Shown piece after piece: positions 53,653 to 62,675 of a stretch of 64,000 nt of DNA (its first letter is position 1; each line of letters opens with the position of its first letter). Both the position numbers and the translations under genes were made by a program. The notes beneath the pieces were generated by a model. It saw only the letters and a program-made list of their open reading frames with translations. It searched no databases and had not been told where the DNA came from. This DNA is from Chloroflexota bacterium (GTDB lineage: Bacteria > Chloroflexota > Anaerolineae > UBA4142 > SHND01), in contig JAKOPZ010000274.1 of the NCBI GenBank assembly GCA_029778615.1, positions 58,099 through 122,098 of the forward strand, read 5' to 3'.

Positions 53653-54549
53653 ATGAGTACTCTTCAATCCACCTTGAACAAACCCACCGTGCCGCAACAC
53701 GGGACGTTCGGATTCAAACAAGGCATCTTGCTCGTCGCGCAACTGTTTGGCGCGTTTGTCGCGATGCTTTTGGCATACGTCATCAGCTCGAGTTTGATTC
53801 GCATCAATATGCCGCCTGCGCCGGAAGACGGAATTCCAGCGAGTACGGCGCTGTTAATCGTTTCGCTCATTACTGCGCTCGCGTTGGCGTATCCGATTGT
53901 GCGGTCGCGCTGGTTCGGTTTGAAACTGATGGCGGCGATAGTTGTCGTCATGTTCGGCGTCGAAACGTTCATGACGCAAATCGAGACGCTCTTTTTCAAT
54001 AACGCGCTGAAACTGCCGATGGATGTTTTGATGGCGCTCGTGGCAACGGGATTTTTGCGCGCGTTGATTTTTGCGCCGCTCGCGGTTTTGGTTTTGGGCA
54101 AACTCAAGGGCGAGAGTGAACCGCAAGTTCCAACGCGTTTGCAGTTTTCCATTCCCGGTTGGGTTATTCGCTTTGCGTTCTTGTCCGTGTTGTACGTGGT
54201 TGTGTATTTTGCGTTCGGTTATTTCGTCGCGATGCAGTGGGTGGAAGCGCGCGAATTTTATGCCGGCACCTTTGTGCCCGATGCGACGCTGCCGCTGTTT
54301 CAAATTTTGCGCGGCGTGATGTGGGCGGCGTTGGCGCTGCCGATTGTGGCGCTAATGCGCGGCAAAGCGTGGGAGACGATGTTGGCGATTGCGCTTGTGT
54401 TTGGCGTGTTGGTCGCCGCGCCGGTGCTTTTTCCAAATCCATTCATGCCTGTCATGGTACGCCAAGCGCATTTCTTTGAATTATTGTCCTCGATGCTTTT
54501 CTTTGGCGCGGTCACGGGTTGGGTGTGGACGCGTCAAACGCGGAAATAA
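53653..54549 (+). CDS. Polytopic membrane protein of unknown function
   Basis: 298 residues with about eight predicted helices. Shine-Dalgarno AAAGGAG. The N-terminus is hydrophilic (about 22 residues). No conserved catalytic motif or named family is recognised. It follows the alpha/beta hydrolase gene by 36 bases and precedes the LiaI-like gene. A 34-base perfect-type palindrome lies eight bases after its stop. Confidence 0.6.
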   Translation: MSTLQSTLNKPTVPQHGTFGFKQGILLVAQLFGAFVAMLLAYVISSSLIRINMPPAPEDGIPASTALLIVSLITALALAYPIVRSRWFGLKLMAAIVVVMFGVETFMTQIETLFFNNALKLPMDVLMALVATGFLRALIFAPLAVLVLGKLKGESEPQVPTRLQFSIPGWVIRFAFLSVLYVVVYFAFGYFVAMQWVEAREFYAGTFVPDATLPLFQILRGVMWAALALPIVALMRGKAWETMLAIALVFGVLVAAPVLFPNPFMPVMVRQAHFFELLSSMLFFGAVTGWVWTRQTRK

Positions 54550-54557
54550 AAATAGAA

Positions 54558-54591
54558 AGACGTGACAGGTTTTCGAAAACCTGTCATGTCT
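54558..54591. repeat. 34-base palindrome, GACGTGACAGGTTTT family, copy 1
   Basis: Arms 54558-54574 and 54575-54591 are complementary with only one G-T pair. The core AGACGTGACAGGTTTT recurs at 58779-58795. As RNA it forms a very stable hairpin, so it could terminate or protect the upstream mRNA. It lacks a following T-run. Confidence 0.7.
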
Positions 54592-54614
54592 GAACAGTAC
54601 AATGAGGTAAGCGA

Positions 54615-55184
54615 ATGAATACAACACATAAAACATCCTCCCCCGGATTCATCGGCGGAGTGATTTTGATTTTGCTCGGTGTTTTGTTTTTCGCGACGAA
54701 TTGGCTCCAAGTCAGCGTCGCGGGACCGCTGTTTGTGATTGCGTTCGGCGCGATGTTTTTTGTCGGCATGGTTCTCGGGGGAAAAAATGTCGGCGGCTTG
54801 GCAATTCCCGGCAGCATGTTTGTGATGTTGGGACTGATTCTGTTCGCGCAAAGTGTTTTGGAGCATTATGAGAGCTGGGCGTACGCGTGGACGCTGTTTG
54901 CGGTTACGGGCGTGGGCATCGGCTTGGTCATTTTCAGTTGGTGGAGTGACAAACCACAACTCAAACGTCCGGGTTATACGCTCATTCTCATCGGCGTCAT
55001 TCTCTTTTTCGTTTTCGGCGCGTTCTTTGAAATGTTGTTCGGGTTATTCGATTCCAACATTTCGGGTTCGTTCGTTCTCCCGCTCGCGCTGATTGCTTTG
55101 GGCGTCCTAATGTTATTTGGACGCTTTATCCATTGGCAGCAGTTCATTGAACAATTGCCGCCGCATAACGAGAGACAAGTGTAA
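54615..55184 (+). CDS. LiaI/LiaF-type transmembrane domain protein
   Basis: 189 residues, five or six helices (SPGFIGGVILILLGVLFFAT at the start). The GVILILLGVLFF pattern followed by short loops matches the LiaF-TM/DUF5668-type domain found next to cell-envelope stress systems. Shine-Dalgarno GAGGTAAG. Co-directional with a toast-rack gene 20 bases downstream. No enzymatic motif. Confidence 0.6.
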   Translation: MNTTHKTSSPGFIGGVILILLGVLFFATNWLQVSVAGPLFVIAFGAMFFVGMVLGGKNVGGLAIPGSMFVMLGLILFAQSVLEHYESWAYAWTLFAVTGVGIGLVIFSWWSDKPQLKRPGYTLILIGVILFFVFGAFFEMLFGLFDSNISGSFVLPLALIALGVLMLFGRFIHWQQFIEQLPPHNERQV

Positions 55185-55204
55185 AAATTTTCGAGGTGAA
55201 CAAA

Positions 55205-56167
55205 ATGAATACGGCAAGCACTCTACAAACTCCGCGCCGCAGCGTCAGTGTTTTTTGGCCCATCGTGTTGATTGGGGTCGGCGTGATTTGGTTGATGGCG
55301 AATCAAGGCATCGCGCTGCGGAATCCGTTCGAGTTATTTCTTTTGTTTTGGCCTCTCCTTTTGGTGGTCGCGGGCATCGAACTGCTTTTTAACCGCACAG
55401 GAATGTTTGGCACACTCATCAGCGCGTTACTCGGCATCGGCGTCGTCGCGGGCGCGATTTTTTATTTGACCACGCCCGGCGAATTTGTTGCGCCGACGTA
55501 CATGAATTGGAATTGGATGCCGCGCAATGGCGCGCTGCGAACGGTGGACATTGGACAGCCGTTGGAAAATGCGCGCGCGCTGAATTTTGAACTGCATCTG
55601 CCCGGCGGTTTCGCCTCGATTAAACCGGTGACGAATCCCGTGAATTTGGTCGAAGGGCAAGTGACATATTTGGGCGAACTGACCCACCGCGTGAATCGCG
55701 GTGACGACATCGCGAATGTGCTTTTGGAAAATGATACGCGGAACAATACGTGGCTCGATTTTTGGTTGGGGACGCAAAAGTGGGACGTGCGTTTGAATCC
55801 GCGCGTGCCGCTCGACCTCAAGCTCGTCGTCGGCAGTGGCGCGCATACGTTTGATTTGCGCGAGTTCGATGTCAAAAGCATTGTGCTGAATCAGGGTTCG
55901 GGTGCAGTAACGCTGCGTCTGCCGCAGAACGGACAATATCACGTGACGTTGGACGTTGGTTCCGGCATTACGAATATCGAATTGCCAAAAGGTTTGGCAG
56001 CGCGCGTGAACTATGACGTTGGCAGCGGTTGGTTCAATGTGAACAATCTGCGCCGTGTGCGCGGCGACAATGAACAAGGCGTGTACGAGACGGACGGGTT
56101 CAATCAAAACGGCGCGTATGTGATTTTTGATGTGGACATGGGTTCGGGTGTGGTGATGATTCGGTGA
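55205..56167 (+). CDS. LiaF-like protein with C-terminal toast-rack domain
   Basis: 320 residues from the ATG at 55205 (GAGGTG just upstream). Three N-terminal helices (about 15-90), then a beta-rich domain (about 110-320) with repeated short strands (VVGSGAHTFDLREF, QGSGAVTLRL, DVGSGITNIELPKG, DVGSGWFNV, DMGSGVVMIR), the DUF4097/toast-rack pattern. LiaF proteins restrain envelope-stress kinases, but no LiaS/LiaR partner is adjacent. Likely a membrane scaffold. Confidence 0.72.
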   Translation: MNTASTLQTPRRSVSVFWPIVLIGVGVIWLMANQGIALRNPFELFLLFWPLLLVVAGIELLFNRTGMFGTLISALLGIGVVAGAIFYLTTPGEFVAPTYMNWNWMPRNGALRTVDIGQPLENARALNFELHLPGGFASIKPVTNPVNLVEGQVTYLGELTHRVNRGDDIANVLLENDTRNNTWLDFWLGTQKWDVRLNPRVPLDLKLVVGSGAHTFDLREFDVKSIVLNQGSGAVTLRLPQNGQYHVTLDVGSGITNIELPKGLAARVNYDVGSGWFNVNNLRRVRGDNEQGVYETDGFNQNGAYVIFDVDMGSGVVMIR

Positions 56168-56170
56168 ACA

Positions 56171-56223
56171 CAGCACAGGGTTACGGTCACAAGCAATTCT
56201 TGATGCCGCGTAACCCTGTGCTG
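56171..56223 (+). terminator. 15-bp hairpin in the gap between the toast-rack and SnoaL-like genes
   Basis: Perfect stem 56171-56185 with 56209-56223 (CAGCACAGGGTTACG arm), loop of 23 bases, no T-run. It may attenuate or stabilise the transcript, or be another palindromic repeat. Confidence 0.5.
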
Positions 56224-56241
56224 AAACCTTGAGGTGACACG

Positions 56242-56667
56242 GTGGAAAATCGAAATGACGCGCAACTTGCCACCGCGAACATCGCGCTGGTACAGCAAGT
56301 GTATGACGCGTTTGCGAGACGCGATATTGGCACAATGCTGAATTTCTTGGACGCAAATGTGGAATGGGGTGAGCCGCCGAATCCATTCAACCCCGCAGGC
56401 GGAATGCGGCATGGACACGCGGGTTTTCTGGAATGGCTTCAGGTGGGCAATCAAGCCGAAGAGGTTTTGGTTCTTGAGCCGCGCAAATTTCTTGCGGGCG
56501 AGGATACGGTGGCGGTGATTGGTTTTACAAAATGTCTCGCCAAGCCAACGGGCAAAATGTACGAAACCGATTTTGTGCATGTGGTCACAGTCAAGGACGG
56601 CAAGGTCGCGCGGTTCCAAGAATTTTTTGACACGTTCGCGGCAGCGGAAGCATTTCGCAATAATTGA
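56242..56667 (+). CDS. SnoaL/NTF2-like protein
   Basis: 141 residues from a GTG at 56242 preceded by AGGTGA. The NTF2-like cone fold is indicated by VQQVYDAFARRDIGTMLNFL, the FLDANVEWGEPPNPF strand, and the C-terminal FVHVVTVKDGKVARFQEFFD. Such small proteins include polyketide cyclases, dehydratases and ligand carriers; no activity can be assigned. It starts 75 bases after the toast-rack gene. Confidence 0.8.
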   Translation: MENRNDAQLATANIALVQQVYDAFARRDIGTMLNFLDANVEWGEPPNPFNPAGGMRHGHAGFLEWLQVGNQAEEVLVLEPRKFLAGEDTVAVIGFTKCLAKPTGKMYETDFVHVVTVKDGKVARFQEFFDTFAAAEAFRNN

Positions 56668-56681
56668 AGGAAAGAACGCGT

Positions 56682-57599
56682 ATGAAAATATCCAACACAC
56701 TGATTTGGCTCGTCGCGCTCATCGTTCTCTTGAGCGTTATCGCTTCCGGCGTCGGGCTGTTTTATCAAGACAGCGGCGCGCCGTTTTCGTACACGAATCC
56801 GCGCGGGGAAACGATGCAATTGTACGGACAGGGATTGTATCGGTACGAAATTTTGCGCGATGGCGTGGGCTTCAAGGGAATGGATGTGTTTGTTCTCGTC
56901 GTCGCCATTCCCTTGCTGCTTGTCTCAACGTGGCTCTATACGCGCGGTTCGTTACGCGGCGGACTCGTGCTGACGGGGACGCTCGCGTATTTTTTATACA
57001 ACGCGGCTTCGATGACGTTCGGGTATGCGTACAACAATTTATTTTTGGTGTACACCGCGCTGCTGACGACGACGTTGTTTGCGACAGGGTTGGCGTTCGC
57101 GTCATTTGATTTGCAAACCTTCGCCAATCATTTTTCGGAACGCTTGCCGCGTCGCGGCATTGCGATATTTTTGTTTGCCGTTGGCATCTCGCTCATTCTC
57201 GTTTGGGCGGTGATGGATATTTTGCCTGCCATGCTCGCGGGAACTGCGCCGCCGTTGAATAACGATACGACACTGCCGACGCACGCGTTGGATATGGGCA
57301 TCATCGCGCCGTTGGCAATGCTCGCGGCCGTCTTGCTTTTGAAACGCGCGCCGCTCGGTTATTTGCTCGCGTCCGTGTTGTTGATTGTGTCGGCAGTGTT
57401 GGGCGCGGGCGTGCTTGCCTTGTCCGCCGCGCAAGTGTTGGGCAATACGCTCACGCTCGCGCAAACGTTGACGTTCGTTGTGCCGTTCGTGATTCTCACC
57501 GCGTTCGCGTTGTGGTTGAGCATTTGGTTATTGCGCGATGTTTCGGAAACGCAAACGCCAAACGCGCGTTCGATGAAATTGCGCGCGGCGCATGTTTGA
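56682..57599 (+). CDS. Polytopic membrane protein of unknown function
   Basis: 305 residues from the ATG at 56682 (GAAGGAAAG upstream), eight predicted helices. The first loop has a short extracytoplasmic segment (YQDSGAPFSYTNPRGETM) that could bind a ligand. It has no recognised family motif. It is followed 15 bases later by an acyltransferase gene. Confidence 0.6.
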   Translation: MKISNTLIWLVALIVLLSVIASGVGLFYQDSGAPFSYTNPRGETMQLYGQGLYRYEILRDGVGFKGMDVFVLVVAIPLLLVSTWLYTRGSLRGGLVLTGTLAYFLYNAASMTFGYAYNNLFLVYTALLTTTLFATGLAFASFDLQTFANHFSERLPRRGIAIFLFAVGISLILVWAVMDILPAMLAGTAPPLNNDTTLPTHALDMGIIAPLAMLAAVLLLKRAPLGYLLASVLLIVSAVLGAGVLALSAAQVLGNTLTLAQTLTFVVPFVILTAFALWLSIWLLRDVSETQTPNARSMKLRAAHV

Positions 57600-57613
57600 A
57601 CGAGGAGGTTGTG

Positions 57614-58834
57614 ATGGAAATCCCGCGTGAATTTTCGCAGCGCCGCTTTGACCTCGATTGGCTGCGCGTCATCGCCATCTTGTTTGTTTTTGTTTTTCAC
57701 ACGACGCGCTTTTTTGACCCGCTCGATTGGCACGTCAAAAACGGAACGACGTACGAGCTGCTCGCATTTACGGCAGCGTTTTTTACGTTGTGGGGCATGC
57801 CGCTGATTTTTGTCATTTCGGGCGCGAGTTTGTATTTCGCGCTCAGACATTCCAGGTCGAAATTTGTGGGCGACAAAGTGCGGCGCTTGCTCGTGCCGCT
57901 CGTCGTCGGCGTGTTCACGTTTAGCGCGATTCAGGTCTATCTCGAACGCATCACACATCGCCAATTCAGTGGTTCGTTTTTTGATTTTATCCCGCATTAT
58001 TTTGACGGATGGTATCCGTTTGATGGCGGCAATTTCGCGTGGATGGGCATGCACTTGTGGTTTTTGGAACTCTTGTTTTTATACACGCTGCTCTTGATGC
58101 CGTTGTTGTATTGGCTCAAGAACGGTTCGGGGCAGAATGCGCTGCGTTCGCTTGGCGATTTGCTTGCGCGTCCGTTCGTGGTGTTTAGCGTGAGCATCCC
58201 GGTTGTATTGTTGCTCGTGGTGTTGGACCCGAACACAATTTGGGGTGCGCGCGCGTTCGGTGCGTGGAGTCTTGTGCCGTACCTCTTGTTCTTGTTCGCG
58301 GGCTTTGTCGTCATGTCGCATGAACGAGTGCAGCAGCGCATCATGCAATATCGTTGGTTGTCGTTCGCGTTGGCGGGCATTATCACCATCGCGTTGGTCG
58401 GTTTTTACGCGCAAAATGGCGAACCGATTTATGGGACGTGGATGTATTCTGTCTTTTTTGCGCTGTTTGGTTTGGCGTCGTGGTGCTGGATTCAAACCGT
58501 ACTGGGGTTTGGATTCAAATATCTCAATGCGCCGCGCCCGATTCTCGCTTATGTCGGCGAAGCGGTGTTGGCGTTTTACATTTTGCATCAGACGGTGCTT
58601 TTGGTCGTCGGTTATTTTGTCGTGCGCTGGCAAATTCCCGATTTGCTCAAATGGGGAATCATCGCGGTTGTTTCGTTCGCCGTGATTATGCTGCTCTATG
58701 AATTTGTGGTGCGTCGTTTCAACGTGATGCGCTTTTTGTTTGGGATGAAACCGTTGACGAAACGCGCGCACTCTTTCCAAGACGTGACAGGTTTTGGCGA
58801 TGGCATTCCTCGCAAGAAACCAGTCACGTCTTGA
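57614..58834 (+). CDS. Acyltransferase 3 family membrane protein (OpgC-like)
   Basis: 406 residues from the ATG at 57614 (GAGGAGG seven bases before). About ten helices; the start FDLDWLRVIAILFVFVFHTT contains the D-x-R...H pattern of acyltransferase 3 proteins (R in helix 1, H about 11 residues on). It would move an acyl group (acetyl or succinyl) from cytoplasm to a surface glycan or similar substrate. The closest described members decorate osmoregulated glucans. The last 15 residues (QDVTGFGDGIPRKKPVTS) are encoded by copy 2 of the GACGTGACAGG palindrome. Confidence 0.85.
   Translation: MEIPREFSQRRFDLDWLRVIAILFVFVFHTTRFFDPLDWHVKNGTTYELLAFTAAFFTLWGMPLIFVISGASLYFALRHSRSKFVGDKVRRLLVPLVVGVFTFSAIQVYLERITHRQFSGSFFDFIPHYFDGWYPFDGGNFAWMGMHLWFLELLFLYTLLLMPLLYWLKNGSGQNALRSLGDLLARPFVVFSVSIPVVLLLVVLDPNTIWGARAFGAWSLVPYLLFLFAGFVVMSHERVQQRIMQYRWLSFALAGIITIALVGFYAQNGEPIYGTWMYSVFFALFGLASWCWIQTVLGFGFKYLNAPRPILAYVGEAVLAFYILHQTVLLVVGYFVVRWQIPDLLKWGIIAVVSFAVIMLLYEFVVRRFNVMRFLFGMKPLTKRAHSFQDVTGFGDGIPRKKPVTS
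58778..58833. repeat. GACGTGACAGGTTTT palindrome copy 2, overlapping the acyltransferase 3' end
   Basis: Arms CAAGACGTGAC (58778-58788) and GTCACGTCTTG (58823-58833) with an inner GTTT/GAAAC extension. The element encodes the last codons and stop of the acyltransferase. It shares the 16-base core with 54558-54574. Confidence 0.7.
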
Positions 58835-58852
58835 CAAAAAGGAGTTTTTCAA

Positions 58853-59287
58853 ATGAGTACAAATCAACCAACCAATACCAACACGCCAACTCCCGATTGG
58901 CGCGAAATGCGGCGGCAGGAACGCGCGCAGCGGCGCGCCGAACGCGGCAGTGGCGGCGGCGCGTGGATTAGCGGCGTCATCCTGATTGGAATCGGGATTC
59001 TGTTCCTGCTCCAAAATATGTACGGCTTGCAGATTCACAATTGGTGGGCGTTGTTTATTCTCTTGCCTGCCGTCGGTTCGCTTGCGGGCGCGTGGCGCAT
59101 CTTTCAAAACAACGGCGGCGTGTTCACGCTCGCGCTGTTTGTGCCGTTGGCAATTGGCTTGATGCTGCTCGTCGTCACCGCAGCGTTCTTGTTCGACTAT
59201 TTCATCAATTGGACGCTCATCGTACCCGCGCTGCTGATTGTGTTTGGCGTGATTGTGCTGCTCGGAAATTTTGTCGAGCGCAAGTGA
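58853..59287 (+). CDS. LiaI-like small membrane protein
   Basis: 144 residues. A basic N-terminus (EMRRQERAQRRAERG) leads into four helices with GVILIGIGILFLLQ and GVIVLLGNFVER, again the LiaI/DUF5668-type pattern of the proteins at 54615 and 55205. Shine-Dalgarno AAAGGAG. Confidence 0.6.
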   Translation: MSTNQPTNTNTPTPDWREMRRQERAQRRAERGSGGGAWISGVILIGIGILFLLQNMYGLQIHNWWALFILLPAVGSLAGAWRIFQNNGGVFTLALFVPLAIGLMLLVVTAAFLFDYFINWTLIVPALLIVFGVIVLLGNFVERK

Positions 59288-59309
59288 GCCGCGCGCGCGG
59301 AGGATTCCA

Positions 59310-59714
59310 ATGAACACTCTACAGCAAACCCATACAAATTTCGTGCGGTGGATGTGGCTCGGTGTCGCGCTCGCGTTGGGCGCGGCGTTCGCGTATCTCC
59401 TCATGGGATTTCGCGTTCTCGGCGTCGGCGATGTGCGCGTTGCCGATGAAGGCGGCAGCATCATCTATGTCGCGGCGGCATGTTATTTGGTCGGCGGTTT
59501 GTTGATTCTCGTTCGCAATCGCTGGCTCTGGATTTTTGGCGCCGTGATGAACGCACTCGTGATGCTGTTTTATTTTCAAATGTATGCTGCGCGTCCCGAA
59601 GTGCTGTTGTCGCCGGGCGGGCTGATTTCGAAAGTGGCGCAGTTGTTGTTGGAAGGCATTTTGATTTATCTCATCGTCCGCGATTGGCGAGGCGCAACAC
59701 GCAAACGCGTTTGA
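59310..59714 (+). CDS. Small membrane protein, function unknown
   Basis: 134 residues from the ATG at 59310 with GGAGG nine bases before. Four predicted helices (VALALGAAFAYLLMGF first). No family recognised. Part of the envelope gene run. Confidence 0.55.
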   Translation: MNTLQQTHTNFVRWMWLGVALALGAAFAYLLMGFRVLGVGDVRVADEGGSIIYVAAACYLVGGLLILVRNRWLWIFGAVMNALVMLFYFQMYAARPEVLLSPGGLISKVAQLLLEGILIYLIVRDWRGATRKRV

Positions 59715-59727
59715 AAAGGCAGCGCAG

Positions 59728-60339
59728 ATGGCAACACAGACGGCTCCCCTTTTGCAAGCAACCGATTCCATGCGGCAGGCGTTCAAACATTTTCTCAACC
59801 CGTTCATGTTGTTGATGTGGCGTTTGGGTTTGGGCAAATGGCTGAACCTGTCGCCGCAATATGGCGGACGCTTGATGATGTTGACACACATCGGGCGCAA
59901 GTCCGGCGCGCGCTATCGGCAACCGTTGAATTACGCGCTTGTGGATGGCGAACTGTACTGTGTTGCAGGATTCGGGCGCCGCTCGGATTGGTACAAAAAT
60001 ATCATGGCGAATCCGAACGTCGAGGTGTGGCTGCCGGATGGTTGGTGGGCGGGCATGGCAGAGGACGTTACGGAAACGGCGCAGCATACGCGTTTGCTGC
60101 GCGAGGTGATTCTTGCAAGCGGTTTTGCGGGCTATGCGGCGGGCATTGACGCGAAAAGAATGAGCGACGCGCAATTGGACGCGCTCACGCAAGAATATCG
60201 CCTCATTCACATTCGTCGCACGGAACCGCGCAGCGGCGAGGGCGGACCCGGCGATTTGGCGTGGACGCTGCCCGTTTCGATATTCGCGTTATTGGCGCTG
60301 CTCCTGTGGCGCAATCGCGCGCGCACGCGCAAAACATGA
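59728..60339 (+). CDS. Nitroreductase/quinone reductase family protein, F420 (Ddn/DUF385)-type
   Basis: 203 residues. The split-barrel core is seen in MMLTHIGRKSGARYRQPLNY and YCVAGFGRRSDWYKNIMANP, plus VEVWLPDGWWAGMAEDVT. These residues match the deazaflavin-dependent nitroreductase family, which binds F420. A C-terminal helix (about 178-196) probably anchors it to the membrane. Whether this organism makes F420 cannot be seen here. Confidence 0.8.
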   Translation: MATQTAPLLQATDSMRQAFKHFLNPFMLLMWRLGLGKWLNLSPQYGGRLMMLTHIGRKSGARYRQPLNYALVDGELYCVAGFGRRSDWYKNIMANPNVEVWLPDGWWAGMAEDVTETAQHTRLLREVILASGFAGYAAGIDAKRMSDAQLDALTQEYRLIHIRRTEPRSGEGGPGDLAWTLPVSIFALLALLLWRNRARTRKT

Positions 60340-60352
60340 TAGGAGGAATGAA

Positions 60353-61243
60353 ATGAAAGCATCGAGTATTCTGACGACGCCGACGTATGTCCGCCAACGC
60401 GCGGAAAAAACGTGGAGGACGCGCATGATTCAAATTTTGTTGTGGGCAGTTGGGATTGCGGTGTTGCTGATTTTTCTCTTGTGGCTCGGTCTGCAAATTC
60501 CCCCCGCGCCATTTCCCACGTTCGCACAATCATCGGGCAACGTCGAAACAATCGCGCTCCCGCAAAATTTGCCCGCGCCCGTCGCGCGCTTTTATCAAAA
60601 AATGTACGGCGACAAAATTCCCGTCATCAAATCCGCAGTGTTCACCGGACGCGCCGAGATGCGCCCGTTCGGTCCGCTTATGCTGCCTGCGCGTTTTCGC
60701 TTTACGCATGTTACAGGCCAAGCATATCGTCACTATATCGAGGTGACGCTCTTTGGTTTTCCGATTATGCAAGTGAACGAACGCTATGTGGACCAACACG
60801 CGCGGATGGAAACACCCGCCGGCATTGAAGAAGGCGAAAATCTGGACCAAGGCGCAAATCTTGGACTTTGGTCAGAAACGGTGTGGATTCCTGCCGTCTA
60901 TCTCACAGACCCGCGCGTGCGTTGGGAAGCGGTGGATGAGAATACGGCGATTCTGGTTGTGCCGTTCAAAGACAATGCAGAGGAACATTACGTCGTACGC
61001 TTTAACCCCCAAACGGGCTTGATAGAGTGGATGGAATCCATGCGCTATCACGGCGCGGCGAGCACCGAAAAAGTATTGTGGCTCAATCAGTCGCTAGAGT
61101 GGGAAACCATCAACGGACAATTATTCAACACGCGCGGCGCGGCAATCTGGATGGACGACGGGAAACCGTGGGCGATTTTTGAAATCGAAGATATTCGCTT
61201 GAATGTGGATGTGAGCGAATACATTCGCGTCAAGGGACCATGA
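60353..61243 (+). CDS. Membrane-anchored protein of the DUF6544 type
   Basis: 296 residues. One helix (about 26-48) followed by an extracytoplasmic domain with IALPQNLPAPVARFYQKMYG, an alpha-beta arrangement and LWSETVWIPAVYLTDPRVRW. I recognise it as a DUF6544-like protein of unknown function. Shine-Dalgarno AGGAGG. Its stop overlaps the start of the M28 peptidase gene (ATGA), so the two are translated together. Confidence 0.55.
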   Translation: MKASSILTTPTYVRQRAEKTWRTRMIQILLWAVGIAVLLIFLLWLGLQIPPAPFPTFAQSSGNVETIALPQNLPAPVARFYQKMYGDKIPVIKSAVFTGRAEMRPFGPLMLPARFRFTHVTGQAYRHYIEVTLFGFPIMQVNERYVDQHARMETPAGIEEGENLDQGANLGLWSETVWIPAVYLTDPRVRWEAVDENTAILVVPFKDNAEEHYVVRFNPQTGLIEWMESMRYHGAASTEKVLWLNQSLEWETINGQLFNTRGAAIWMDDGKPWAIFEIEDIRLNVDVSEYIRVKGP

Positions 61244-62454
61244 ACGTTCAAACGCATCTCGAAACATTGAGCGTCGCAATCGGCGCGCGTCCCGTCGGCT
61301 CGGAGGCAAATCGCGCGGCGGAACAATACATTGCGCGCGTGTTTGAAAATGCAGGGCGCGTTGCCGAACGCCAATCGTTCGCGTGTTTCGATTGGAAACT
61401 TGGCGCGACCGAATTGTGCGTGAATGGCGATGCGCTCGAGGCGCGCGCGAATCCTTACACGCTGCCGTGTAATGTGACCGCGCCAATGATTTTTGTTTCG
61501 ACGCGTAGGGAATTGGAACGCGCGGCGATGGAAAACAAAATCGTCGTGTTGCACGGCGAACTCGCGCGCGAAGCGTACTTTCCCAAGAATTTCAAATTCG
61601 TCACCATCGAGGAACAGCAGCACATTCTCGCGCGGTTGGAACGCGGGAGACCTGCTGCCATCATCGCCATCTCGCCGCAAGAAAAAAATCCCGCGCCGAT
61701 TTTTCAAGATGGTGATTTTGAAATTCCGTCCGTGACGGTGGCATCGGACGTTGGCGCGCAGTTGCTTCAGCAACATGACGCGCGCGTTGCATTACGCATT
61801 GACGCGACGCGCAGCGCCGCGCGCGGTGCGAACGTTATCGCGACGAGCAAAACGGACGCGCGCAAAAAAATTATCTTGTGCGCGCATTTCGATACCAAGC
61901 CCGATACGCCCGGCGCGCTCGATAACGCGGCGGGCGTTGCCGCGCTGCTCGCGTCCGCGCAAACGCTCGACACAAAACATTTTCCGTTCGCGGTGGAATG
62001 GATTGCGTTCAACGGCGAAGATTATTATTCGGCGGCGGGACAGGTGTTGTATTTGGAAAAATGCGGCAACGAATTTGAAAATATCTTGCTCGCCATCAAC
62101 ATGGATGGCATTGGCTGGAACGCATCGCGCAACAGCATCGCTTTTTTCAACTGCGCGTCCGAATTCGAGAACGCGGTCATGGCACGCGCAGGCGACATTG
62201 CGCGCGTTGAGCCGTGGTACCAAGGAGACCATTCCTTGTTTGCGATGCAAGGACTCCCGTGCGTGGCGTTTAGTTCACAGGGCGCAGAGGTTGTGATTGA
62301 TACGGTGATTCACACCGCGCACGATACACTTGCCATTGTGGATGCACAGCGCGTCGCGCAAGTGGTGGAAATGACGGCAATGATTCTGAGATTGCACGAG
62401 GACGCAGATGTAAACAATTTGAACCCCGCGCGCGTGGATTCGGTGCGCGTATAA
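61240..62454 (+). CDS. M28 family zinc aminopeptidase
   Basis: 404 residues. Metal ligands and active-site residues: H216 and D218 (IILCAHFDTKPDTPGALDNA), D228, E260-D261 (FNGEDYYSAAG), D289 (INMDGIGW) and H358 or H361 (IHTAHDTL). The usual Glu-Glu is Glu-Asp. An inserted PA-type domain spans about 70-195. No signal peptide is visible, so it is probably cytoplasmic, processing peptides imported by the Opp systems (inference). Followed by a terminator. Confidence 0.88.
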   Translation: MNVQTHLETLSVAIGARPVGSEANRAAEQYIARVFENAGRVAERQSFACFDWKLGATELCVNGDALEARANPYTLPCNVTAPMIFVSTRRELERAAMENKIVVLHGELAREAYFPKNFKFVTIEEQQHILARLERGRPAAIIAISPQEKNPAPIFQDGDFEIPSVTVASDVGAQLLQQHDARVALRIDATRSAARGANVIATSKTDARKKIILCAHFDTKPDTPGALDNAAGVAALLASAQTLDTKHFPFAVEWIAFNGEDYYSAAGQVLYLEKCGNEFENILLAINMDGIGWNASRNSIAFFNCASEFENAVMARAGDIARVEPWYQGDHSLFAMQGLPCVAFSSQGAEVVIDTVIHTAHDTLAIVDAQRVAQVVEMTAMILRLHEDADVNNLNPARVDSVRV

Positions 62455-62477
62455 GAACATTTTTCGCCATCACACCT

Positions 62478-62528
62478 ACAAACCCGTTTTCTTTGGCATA
62501 CCCAATTTGCCAAGTGCGGGTTTGTTTC
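62478..62528 (+). terminator. Terminator after the M28 peptidase gene
   Basis: Stem ACAAACCCG (62478-62486) with CGGGTTTGT (62517-62525), enclosing an inner TTGGCA/TGCCAA pair, then TTTC. Moderate quality. Confidence 0.6.
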
Positions 62529-62567
62529 ATGTACCGATGTGGCGCACTTGCCGGAATAAAGCACCTT

Positions 62568-62612
62568 TGACAGGATTTACAGGATTTACGGGATGGGCAA
62601 AATAATCGTGTA
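62568..62612. repeat. GACAGGATTTACAGGATTTAC repeat
   Basis: TTGACAGGATTTACAGGATT followed by TACGGGATGGGCAAAATAAT. It is the third site of the family at 10065-10140 and 35302-35362. Confidence 0.5.
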
Positions 62613-62675
62613 AAACGCGAACTGTTTCGTTTTGCGCTGTCGTCGGCGTCACGGCGCTTGCGACAACCCGATTTT

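Noticed and set aside
58079..59464. A 461-codon antisense frame over the acyltransferase and membrane genes
   Set aside because: Mirror of GC-biased coding sequence; Arg/Gln/His-rich and without motif.
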